Below, one piece after another: positions 1 to 5,215 of a stretch of 12,405 bases of DNA. The stretch covers positions 1 to 12,405 of the forward strand of contig JAZOLU010000015.1 in the NCBI GenBank assembly GCA_045653425.1, in the 5' to 3' direction. The translations under genes were made by a program, and so were the position numbers. Position 1 is the first letter of the stretch, and each line of letters starts with the position of its first letter. The stretch is from RGIG3009 sp045653425. Its GTDB lineage: Bacteria; Bacillota; Clostridia; Oscillospirales; Acutalibacteraceae. The notes under the pieces were generated by a model. That model was not told the origin of the DNA. It did no database searches and was given only the letters and a program-made list of their open reading frames with translations.

Positions 1-7
1 TTTTCAT
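1..7 (-). CDS. Start of a gene running off the left edge (first codons only)
   Basis: Only ATG AAA and one further base are in the window, so the product cannot be named. The start is supported by a canonical ribosome site, GGAGG at 20-16, eight bases (AAAAAGCA) upstream of the ATG at 7-5. It is the next minus-strand gene after the GH130 operon, but about 560 bases of structured and decayed sequence separate them, so it probably has its own leader. An MK start fits a secreted or lipoprotein signal peptide, but this is a guess. The ribosome site lies in a perfect 14-bp hairpin, listed separately. Confidence 0.5.
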
Positions 8-15
8 TGCTTTTT

Positions 16-78
16 CCTCCGATTGTGTTTTTTGTTCTCGTGACTGGCAGGTCGCTTTTATCTTAACACAATCGGAGG
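16..78 (-). promoter_or_regulatory. Ribosome-site-sequestering leader hairpin
   Basis: Positions 16-29 and 65-78 form a perfect 14-bp inverted repeat around a 35-nt loop. Read on the minus strand the 5' arm is CCUCCGAUUGUGUU and the 3' arm is AACACAAUCGGAGG. The 3' arm contains the GGAGG ribosome site of the gene starting at 7. Folding would therefore hide the ribosome site, so the structure is a candidate translational switch (riboswitch, thermosensor or protein-binding leader). The loop holds a short GAC...GUC pairing. It does not match a riboswitch class I recognise. Confidence 0.5.
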
Positions 79-103
79 TCTTTTCATCGGTAAACCTCTT
101 TTG

Positions 104-128
104 AACCACGCGACTATCGCGTGGTTTT
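104..128. terminator. 10-bp perfect hairpin with T tail on plus strand
   Basis: AACCACGCGA (104-113) pairs with TCGCGTGGTT (117-126) around a CTA loop. On the plus strand the run TTTT (125-128) overlaps the stem end, as in an intrinsic terminator. On the minus strand there is no U tract. No plus-strand gene leads into it, so it may instead be leader structure of the left-edge gene or the relic of a lost gene's terminator. Confidence 0.4.
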
Positions 129-136
129 CGTTTACA

Positions 137-175
137 AGAAATGGCGTAGACAAATATTTTGTCTACGCCATTTCT
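137..175. terminator. 18-bp perfect inverted repeat, possible bidirectional terminator
   Basis: AGAAATGGCGTAGACAAA (137-154) is an exact inverted repeat of 158-175, with a 3-base TAT loop. Each 3' arm ends in ATTTCT, giving a weak U-rich end in both directions. It is the strongest hairpin downstream of the GH130 operon and could end that transcript, although it lies almost 390 nt after the stop codon. The alternative is a mobile-element scar or a structured leader. Confidence 0.45.
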
Positions 176-179
176 CTTT

Positions 180-340
180 ACACAACCATAGCCAACCCTC
201 TTTTTCACCGAGACCATTGACATCGCCGCGTATGACCAGCCGGTGTCCAGCACCTGACCCTTGCGTGTGCTGCTGCCGCATACCGTCAGACAAACCAAAA
301 GCATTGCAGTCGTCAACAACGCTCACACTCGTTTGCTCAT
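180..340 (-). pseudogene. Probable remnant of a lipoprotein gene (sugar ABC substrate-binding type N-terminus)
   Basis: An ATG at 340-338 opens a frame reading MSKRV, a TGA stop at 325-323, then ALLTTAMLLVCLTVCGSST. Ignoring the stop, this is a classic lipoprotein signal: basic n-region, hydrophobic core, then LTVC|GSS where LTAC|GSS would be the usual lipobox. Such starts are common in clostridial ABC sugar-binding lipoproteins, and the position after a sugar phosphorylase operon suits one. A weak ribosome site (GGAAGG) lies about 10 bases upstream. Downstream of about residue 25 the frame stays open but no family is recognisable and it runs into the hairpins, so the 180 boundary is approximate. 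I infer a decayed, truncated gene. Chance hydrophobicity is the alternative. Confidence 0.35.
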
Positions 341-563
341 CTTATTTCAACCTTCCACGAAATATGTTTTACCGGTTTCCACCATTTACATAAATCAAAA
401 TAATATCTTACATATACTATTGATATTATGTGTGAAGCGTCTTTTTCTTAATGGAATTTATCCAATATTTTGTGTAATTACACCCATAGTACAAATACGC
501 CTTATTCTCAGCATAAGAAAGAACACGCTGTTACCGTCGTGGTAATTTCTTCTTGGTCATCGC
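341..563. other. Gene-free AT-rich spacer downstream of the GH130 gene
   Basis: I see no credible coding region here. The stretch is AT-rich, most strongly between about 385 and 480. It contains a 12-bp palindrome GTGTAATTACAC at 472-483, a weak 5-bp hairpin at 531-545, and a minus-strand TATTAT at 405-400 that could be a -10 box but has no convincing -35. It may hold the promoter of the decayed gene or of the left-edge gene, but nothing firm can be called. Confidence 0.4.
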
Positions 564-1547
564 TTACCGACAGATCGGTGGATTTTTCAAGCACAAATCG
601 ATCAGATCCTGAACCTGTGCTGTTGCCAGACATTCCACCGTATCAGAGGCCCCATAATAGATCTTTACCTCGCCATTATCTTCTAAGATCATGCCGCCGG
701 GGAAAATAACATCGGTGCGAAAGCCTTCGGTCGTTTCATGGGCGAGTTCAGGGGCGATCAGCGGCGTATCTGACATACCGATAACCTTAGATGGGTCTTC
801 CAGATCCAACAGCATAATGCCGGCATAATATATTTTCGTCCACTTATTCTCCCATCCGTGCTTGCCGCGCGACTCATCACGCTCGACTGCATGGAAGGTA
901 GTCAGCCAGCCCTTTTCGGTCTTAACGGGCGGAGCCGCCGGGCCGATCTTATCGTTGGCAAAAGCCACCTGCTCGGTACCGAGCACCAGCTTGGTATCAC
1001 CCCAGTAACGCAGATCCGGTGACTGGGAACACCAAATATCGAAACGATCCTTGTGGCCGCGGGAATAGACAGGCATAGGACGCTCCAGGCGCACATAGTT
1101 GCCGTTGATTTTTTCAGGAAACAGCACCATATTGCGATTATCCGGCGCACTGATCGAATGAATGTGTAAAGTTTTAAAGTCTTCCGTAGTAGCAATGCCA
1201 CCCCGAATCCCGTGCTTGCTGTCCACCGCAAAGCAGATATGCACCTTGCCGTCGATCACCGTTAGGCGCGGATCGTACATACGGCAGATGTCATGGTCTC
1301 TCAGCGAAAAAGCCGGTTCCGGCTCGGCTACCCAATGAATACCATCATCACTGGTCGCCAAGCCGAGGTTCGTTCCTTCCAGTGTCTGCTTCTCATAGTC
1401 ACCGTAATCATTACGGAAAAGCATGACATATTTGCCGTTTACTTTAACAACGCCGGCGTTGAAGATCAGCGCCGCATTATAGGGAATATCTTTGTAGGTT
1501 AAAATCGGTTTTTCCAGTTTTTTAATAACAGGGCTCGAAGTATACAT
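564..1547 (-). CDS. GH130 family beta-mannoside phosphorylase
   Basis: The 327-aa protein has no signal peptide and should act in the cytoplasm. GH130 phosphorylases cleave beta-mannosides with inorganic phosphate to give alpha-mannose-1-phosphate. Family hallmarks in order are FNAG (29-32), GKYVMLFR (38-45), LGLATSDDGIHW (61-72), YDPRLTVIDG (91-100, whose D92 is the expected proton donor), NRNMVLFPEKI (137-147), RLERP (153-157), DIWCSQSPDLRYWG (170-183), KIGPAAPPVKT (200-210), LLDLEDPSKVI (246-256) and IYYGASDT (296-303). The length is normal for the family. Substrate and subfamily (mannosyl-glucose, beta-1,4- or beta-1,2-manno-oligosaccharides) are not settled by motif reading. It is the last gene of the operon, 33 nt after manA. 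Its best ribosome site, AAAGGAG, lies a long 13 nt before the ATG, which may reduce its translation. The mannose-1-phosphate produced is the substrate of the first gene's product. Confidence 0.9.
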   Translation of the reverse strand: MYTSSPVIKKLEKPILTYKDIPYNAALIFNAGVVKVNGKYVMLFRNDYGDYEKQTLEGTNLGLATSDDGIHWVAEPEPAFSLRDHDICRMYDPRLTVIDGKVHICFAVDSKHGIRGGIATTEDFKTLHIHSISAPDNRNMVLFPEKINGNYVRLERPMPVYSRGHKDRFDIWCSQSPDLRYWGDTKLVLGTEQVAFANDKIGPAAPPVKTEKGWLTTFHAVERDESRGKHGWENKWTKIYYAGIMLLDLEDPSKVIGMSDTPLIAPELAHETTEGFRTDVIFPGGMILEDNGEVKIYYGASDTVECLATAQVQDLIDLCLKNPPICR

Positions 1548-1580
1548 TGTGAAAATCAGACTCCTTTATTTCTATCATTT

Positions 1581-2438
1581 TTACTCTTTTGTGCTGCACA
1601 GCAGCTGTGCATCGCCGCTTATTCTTGCGGCACATCCAGCAGGAATATAAATACTGCCGCCCTTGGTTGCTCGGATATCCCCGACAGTAATTTCACCGTC
1701 CAGAACCAGCAAATGAGCAAAGGTCAATGGTTGCCGTTCATAAATACCATGTAATGTGATATGGTCAACAGTAAAATGCTCACATTCGGCCAGCCGGCGC
1801 ACTGTACCAAACGGATAATGAGTCACCTTACCGATTGTCCCGTAGGGAATCTTAGGCGATTCAAGCCTCGTGACATCGAGTGCCTTCCCGATATGTAGCG
1901 GGCGCGGCTTACCGTCAGCTCCCAGACGACCATAATCGGATACACGATAGGTCGTATTGGAATTTTGCTGAATCTCCGCGATCAATATTCCAGCACCAAT
2001 GGCATGAAGCGTCCCGGCTGAGATAAAGAATACGTCACCCTTATGTACCGGCACATAGTTCACAACCTCGTCCAGGGTATTATCCCGTATCCGACTTTCA
2101 AATTCCTGTTTGGACAATTCCCTCTTGAAGCCGTAAATGAGCTGTGCACCCGGCTCATGGTCCACGATATACCACATCTCGGTTTTACCGGGCTCGCCCT
2201 CGACGCGATAAGCATATTCGTCATCCGGATGGACCTGCACTGACAGTTTATCTCTGGCGTCGATCAATTTGATGAGGATCGGCACTTCCTCTTCCAGATT
2301 TCTGCCATCCCGATGACAGGACAGTACCCAGGCCTCAGCCGCAATCGGTTTATCGGTTACAAACCCATACTCCTCTTTCAGCCGCGTGCCACCCCAAAGA
2401 TAATCCTTCAGGATGGGCTGTAACAGTTTCGGTTTCAT
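1581..2438 (-). CDS. manA: Mannose-6-phosphate isomerase, class I
   Basis: This cytoplasmic zinc enzyme interconverts mannose-6-phosphate and fructose-6-phosphate. The 285-aa protein shows the short class I cupin form: LKDYLWGGTRL near the N-terminus (10-20), KLSVQVHPDDEYA (64-76; Q68 and H70 are predicted zinc ligands), KTEMWYI (85-91; E87), GTLHAIG (142-148; H145) and NTTYRVSDYGR (161-171, with the active-site Arg). It is slightly shorter than typical Bacillus-type enzymes (about 315 aa). The ATG overlaps the TGA of the upstream mutase as ATGA (2438-2435), so the two are translationally coupled. A GAGGGTG ribosome site sits inside the end of the mutase gene. The context between a phosphomannomutase and a mannoside phosphorylase points to a catabolic role, feeding mannose into glycolysis. 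Confidence 0.93.
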   Translation of the reverse strand: MKPKLLQPILKDYLWGGTRLKEEYGFVTDKPIAAEAWVLSCHRDGRNLEEEVPILIKLIDARDKLSVQVHPDDEYAYRVEGEPGKTEMWYIVDHEPGAQLIYGFKRELSKQEFESRIRDNTLDEVVNYVPVHKGDVFFISAGTLHAIGAGILIAEIQQNSNTTYRVSDYGRLGADGKPRPLHIGKALDVTRLESPKIPYGTIGKVTHYPFGTVRRLAECEHFTVDHITLHGIYERQPLTFAHLLVLDGEITVGDIRATKGGSIYIPAGCAARISGDAQLLCSTKE

Positions 2439-4060
2439 CGGCAGACACCCTCAAAATGCTCTCTGAGCGCATCCAGCCCCGCACCGCAAACACAATAATA
2501 GAACTTGCATTTCGGCTCTGTGCCACTGGGACGAACGGCAACAAAGCTGCCGTTTTCAAAACGATACAGCAAAACGTCCGATGCCGGAACTCCCTGCGGC
2601 GGCTCTTTGAAATCGATGATTTCCTGTATCGACAACCCCGCGATCTCCTTGACAGGATGAGCGCGTAGGTCCGCCATGATCGCAGCGATTCTTTGAGCAC
2701 CGCTCTCTCCCTTGAGTGTTACCGAGGAGAGATAATCAGTATAAACACCGTAACTACTGTAAATGTCATTCAGCACATCCAGCAGCGTTTTACCTTGCTT
2801 TTTATAATAGTCTGCTGCTTCGCAGAGTATCAATGCGGCTTGCACAGCATCCTTATCCCGGACAAAGTCGCCAATCAGACATCCATAGCTTTCCTCATAG
2901 CCAAAGAGAAAGGTCTTATCCCCCGCCAACTCATGCTGACGGATCTTCTCTCCGATAAATTTAAAGCCGGTCAAAGTCTTTTCGACACTCACGCCAAAAT
3001 CAGCAGCAATTTTATCACCCAGATTTGAGGTAACAACGGTAGTGAACATCACACTGTTTTCCGGCAGAGTTCCCTGCTCCTTCCGACGATTGAGGATATA
3101 ATAGAACAATATGACCCCCGATTGATTGCCGCTTAGCAGGCGAACACCGTCCCCCTCGCGCACCACGACTCCAAGCCGATCGCAGTCCGGATCGGTGGCA
3201 ATGGCCAGATCGGCTCCTGTTTGTTTCATTTGCTCGATCGCCGCTTCATAGGCCTCCGGCATTTCCGGATTGGGATTTTTCGTATATGAGAAATCCGGAT
3301 CGGGCGTACATTGCTTCTCCACCGGGATTACATCAAACCCGGCACATTTTAACACATGACGCACCGGAATGTTTCCCGTTCCGTGCTGCGGCGAGTAGAC
3401 GACCTTGAGATCCTTCGTTGTACCCGGATCAAATTGCAGACCTAACACCCGATCATAATACACCGAATCAACCTCGGCACCGATTATTTCCACAAGATCA
3501 CCGGCCTCATCCAATGAAAGCACCGGCACCGTCAACTCATCCAAGACCCGTTCCATATGCACCAAAATCGGCGCAACATCCGATGGAACAAGCTGTCCCC
3601 CGGTTTCATTATAAAGCTTGTAGCCGTTATATTCAGGAGGGTTATGTGACGCCGTTATTACCACGCCGCCAAAGGCACCCAGTTCACGGACGGCAAAGGA
3701 CAATTCCGGTGTCGTACGCAGATCCTCAAACAGATAACTTTTGATCCCCTGTGCCGCTAATACTCCAACCGTAACCTCAGCAAACAGCCGACTGCATCTG
3801 CGGTTATCATACGCTACGACGATACCGCGATGACTTGCGCCGCATTCCTTGATGTATGCCGCATACCCGGCAGTCACCTTCGCTACCGTATAACGGTTGA
3901 TTCGATTGGTACCGGCACCGATCAATCCACGCATACCTCCGGTGCCAAATTCAATGTTTTTATAAAATCGGTCATACCGTTCACTTTCGTTCAAACCCTG
4001 CAGCTCGGCAACCGTTTGCGAATCCGCACATTCCAGCCAATGCCGGATCTTCTCTTGCAT
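2435..4060 (-). CDS. Phosphoglucomutase/phosphomannomutase (alpha-D-phosphohexomutase)
   Basis: The enzyme moves phosphate between C1 and C6 of hexoses and here probably converts mannose-1-phosphate to mannose-6-phosphate. All four active-site loops are present (541-aa numbering): ITASHNPPEYNGYKLY with phosphoserine S138, the metal loop DPDCDR (290-295), the sugar-specificity loop GYEESYG (387-393) and the phosphate-binding loop RPSGTEPK (510-517). FGTGGMRG near residues 38-45 is typical of the PgcA-type family. I chose the ATG at 4060 because a strong ribosome site GAGGTGAGG (4072-4064) ends three bases before it. A GTG at 4069 would add three residues but lies within that site. It is the first gene of the operon, divergent from the araC-type regulator. 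Glucose-phosphate activity is also possible in this family. Confidence 0.93.
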   Translation of the reverse strand: MQEKIRHWLECADSQTVAELQGLNESERYDRFYKNIEFGTGGMRGLIGAGTNRINRYTVAKVTAGYAAYIKECGASHRGIVVAYDNRRCSRLFAEVTVGVLAAQGIKSYLFEDLRTTPELSFAVRELGAFGGVVITASHNPPEYNGYKLYNETGGQLVPSDVAPILVHMERVLDELTVPVLSLDEAGDLVEIIGAEVDSVYYDRVLGLQFDPGTTKDLKVVYSPQHGTGNIPVRHVLKCAGFDVIPVEKQCTPDPDFSYTKNPNPEMPEAYEAAIEQMKQTGADLAIATDPDCDRLGVVVREGDGVRLLSGNQSGVILFYYILNRRKEQGTLPENSVMFTTVVTSNLGDKIAADFGVSVEKTLTGFKFIGEKIRQHELAGDKTFLFGYEESYGCLIGDFVRDKDAVQAALILCEAADYYKKQGKTLLDVLNDIYSSYGVYTDYLSSVTLKGESGAQRIAAIMADLRAHPVKEIAGLSIQEIIDFKEPPQGVPASDVLLYRFENGSFVAVRPSGTEPKCKFYYCVCGAGLDALREHFEGVCR

Positions 4061-4078
4061 ATACCTCACCTCATATTT

Positions 4079-4115
4079 ATTATACTAATATATAGGCACC
4101 TCTTCTTTGCTAAAA
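4079..4115 (-). promoter_or_regulatory. Candidate promoter of the mannoside operon
   Basis: The minus strand has two possible -10 boxes ahead of the mutase gene: TATAAT at 4084-4079 and TATATT at 4092-4087. Neither has a good -35; 17 nt upstream of the second is only TTTTAG (4115-4110). A good -10 with a poor -35 fits an activator-dependent promoter, and the direct repeat described next overlaps the -35 position. The first -10 would place the transcript start on the ribosome site, so the second is preferred. Confidence 0.4.
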
Positions 4116-4135
4116 CAGTCCTTTCCTTTGCATAA
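4101..4135. promoter_or_regulatory. Candidate AraC-family operator: direct repeat at 21-bp spacing
   Basis: CTTTGC occurs at 4105-4110 and 4126-4131, exactly 21 bp apart, with further matches around it (TTNCTTTGC in both, A residues downstream). Two direct half-sites two helical turns apart is the known arrangement for AraC-type dimers. The pair lies between the divergent promoters, overlapping the operon's poor -35 and immediately upstream of the regulator's -35. This suggests activation of the operon and possible autoregulation. The assignment is inference from spacing and position. Confidence 0.45.
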
Positions 4136-4136
4136 T

Positions 4137-4165
4137 TTGACTTTTATCTTTGTTATTGCTATACT
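4137..4165 (+). promoter_or_regulatory. Sigma-A-type promoter of the AraC-family gene
   Basis: TTGACT (4137-4142) and TATACT (4160-4165) are separated by exactly 17 bp, each one base off consensus. Transcription should start around 4172. This matters for the gene model: the only in-frame start codons of the long open frame (TTG at 4150 and 4156) lie inside the promoter, whereas an ATG at 4172 lies at the predicted transcript start but in another frame. Confidence 0.65.
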
Positions 4166-4974
4166 TATATTATGAAAACACGTATGGTAACCTCCCACAT
4201 CACCGATGGGCGCCAATTCACAAAAAATACAAGAAACGCGGGGATGCTCTGTCCAATGTTTCACTTCATTGGCATGACTGCTTTGAGTTTGATATTGTAC
4301 AGCAAGGCGCAGGAACCATGATCTGCAACGGTGTGGAATTTTCCGTTACGCCAGGCATGGTCTGCTTTATGTCACCCATGGATTTTCACGAATACCGGCA
4401 ATGCGATCAAATGAATCTGATCAACATTCAGTTCAAGGAAAGCAGTATCAGTCCGGAGCTACTCAATCAATTCACGACTCAGCATACTCATGTCATCTAT
4501 GTGGATGAAACCACGTTCGAGAATATTGAGTCCCTGTGTCGGTTATTGGGTTCATTGCAAGGAAACTCTAAGGATTATGACAGCAAAATCCTGGAGTGCT
4601 TAATTATTATGTTCCTAAAAAACTGCAAGCCGTCCGCCACGCCCTGTTATGCATCCAACAATATCCAGCGTGCGGTTATGTATCTCCACTCCCATTTCCG
4701 CGAAAACCCCTCTATGGCTAAGGTTGCCCAAATGTACTCCTATGATCCCAATTACTTTTGTCGGCTCTTCAAGAAAAGCGTAGGAGTCAGTTACAAGGAC
4801 TATGTTCGAAGTCTTAAATTAGATTATGGGATGAGACTGATCCGATTTACCGATCTGCCCATTATCGAAATCGCCTCCAACTGCGGCTATGAAACACAGA
4901 CCCATTTTAATCGAGAATTCAAAGCCTATTATCATGCATCCCCTTCCTCATTTCGAAATCATAACCACCGGTAA
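4150..4974 (+). CDS. AraC-family transcriptional regulator (probable N-terminal frameshift)
   Basis: The open frame gives 274 aa. An N-terminal cupin-like sensing domain (about 35-100) contains LHWHDCFEFDIV (39-50) and MVCFMSPMDFHEY (70-82). A C-terminal double helix-turn-helix (about 170-270) contains MAKVAQMYSYDPNYFCRLFKK and IIEIASNCGYETQTHFNREFK, the AraC/XylS signature. It probably senses a mannoside or derived sugar and controls the divergent operon. The annotated start is doubtful: TTG 4150 has no ribosome site and sits within the promoter. The ATG at 4172, in the neighbouring frame, gives MKTRMVTSHITDGRQFTK. Inserting one A in the A6 run (4222-4227), or a -1 slip there, joins it smoothly to KYKKRGDALSNVSLHWHD. 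The true protein is then about 268 aa. A sequencing indel, real slippage or a mutant gene are all possible. A terminator follows the stop. Confidence 0.85.
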   Translation: MLLLYLYYENTYGNLPHHRWAPIHKKYKKRGDALSNVSLHWHDCFEFDIVQQGAGTMICNGVEFSVTPGMVCFMSPMDFHEYRQCDQMNLINIQFKESSISPELLNQFTTQHTHVIYVDETTFENIESLCRLLGSLQGNSKDYDSKILECLIIMFLKNCKPSATPCYASNNIQRAVMYLHSHFRENPSMAKVAQMYSYDPNYFCRLFKKSVGVSYKDYVRSLKLDYGMRLIRFTDLPIIEIASNCGYETQTHFNREFKAYYHASPSSFRNHNHR

Positions 4975-4989
4975 ATGAAGTTGTAAGAT

Positions 4990-5030
4990 AAAGGTAGACA
5001 CATGGAAAACCACCATGTTGTCTGCCTTTT
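4990..5030 (+). terminator. Intrinsic terminator of the AraC-family gene
   Basis: The arm AAAGGTAGACACATGG (4990-5005) pairs with CCATGTTGTCTGCCTTT downstream (from 5013), with one bulged base and one G-U pair, and the stem runs into TTTT (5027-5030). It starts 15 nt after the TAA of the regulator gene and points the right way. It also separates that gene from the structured element that follows. Confidence 0.7.
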
Positions 5031-5038
5031 CCATTGTT

Positions 5039-5106
5039 AAAAATCTCCTAGTGTTTTCGGCGATGCGGTCGCCAAACGACTACCATTATTGCATTAGGAG
5101 GTTTTT
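5039..5106 (+). other. Orphan structured element with a buried ribosome site
   Basis: AAAAATCTCCTA (5039-5050) pairs along its whole length with TAGGAGGTTTTT (5095-5106). The one non-Watson-Crick pair is U-G on the plus strand but A-C on the minus strand, so a plus-strand RNA is favoured. The loop contains a 5-bp hairpin GGCGA/TCGCC (5059-5073). The 3' arm contains AGGAGG, eight bases before the ATG at 5110. It could be the leader of a tiny reading frame, a relic of a lost gene's leader, or one end of a small IS200/IS605-like element. No promoter is evident and the upstream terminator cuts it off from the regulator gene. Confidence 0.4.
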
Positions 5107-5109
5107 CTC

Positions 5110-5139
5110 ATGCTAAAGCTTTTTATCCTCCCCCAGTAG
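5110..5139 (+). CDS. Possible nine-codon reading frame MLKLFILPQ
   Basis: An ATG preceded by AGGAGG with eight-base spacing opens a frame of nine codons, MLKLFILPQ, ending at TAG within the next hairpin. The ribosome site is good but lies in the stem of the preceding element. It may be a leader peptide, the start of a truncated gene, or chance. No downstream gene on this strand would use it as a leader, because the next gene is convergent. Confidence 0.2.
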   Translation: MLKLFILPQ

Positions 5140-5149
5140 AACTGGGAGG
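5127..5149. repeat. Hairpin following the structured element
   Basis: CCTCCCCCAGT (5127-5137) pairs with ACTGGGAGG (5141-5149) around AGA with a two-base bulge. The tail TTATTTGG is a poor U tract, so a terminator role is doubtful. A subterminal palindrome of a small transposable element is an alternative reading, together with the element at 5039-5106. Confidence 0.35.
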
Positions 5150-5172
5150 TTATTTGGTAAGGTCAATGTAAA

Positions 5173-5200
5173 CAGCTGCGGCGCGAACGCGCCGCGGCTG
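5173..5200 (-). terminator. 3' hairpin of the 930-aa GH16 gene
   Basis: A GC-rich inverted repeat of 13 bp (5173-5185 with 5188-5200, one mismatch) lies 15 nt beyond the stop codon. On the minus strand it is followed by TTTACATTG, a weak U tract. Its flanks resemble the 3' region of the paralogue at 8164-8193, which supports a shared origin and a termination or RNA-end-protecting role. Confidence 0.6.
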
Positions 5201-5215
5201 CCATTATTGAAATTG

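Noticed and set aside
132..326. Minus-strand 64-codon frame containing GDVNG, suggestive of a dockerin loop
   Set aside because: A dockerin needs repeated calcium loops with further Asp residues; only one fragment occurs, and the overlapping signal-peptide-like frame explains the region better.
2350..2700. Minus-strand 116-codon frame across the mutase/manA junction
   Set aside because: It overlaps two well-supported genes in another frame and has no family features.
4967..5034. Minus-strand 28-codon frame starting MEKADNMVV with an upstream AGGAGA
   Set aside because: It runs backwards through the AraC terminator and the 3' end of that gene, and the minus-strand stem has an A-C mismatch, so chance is more likely than a small toxin-like peptide.
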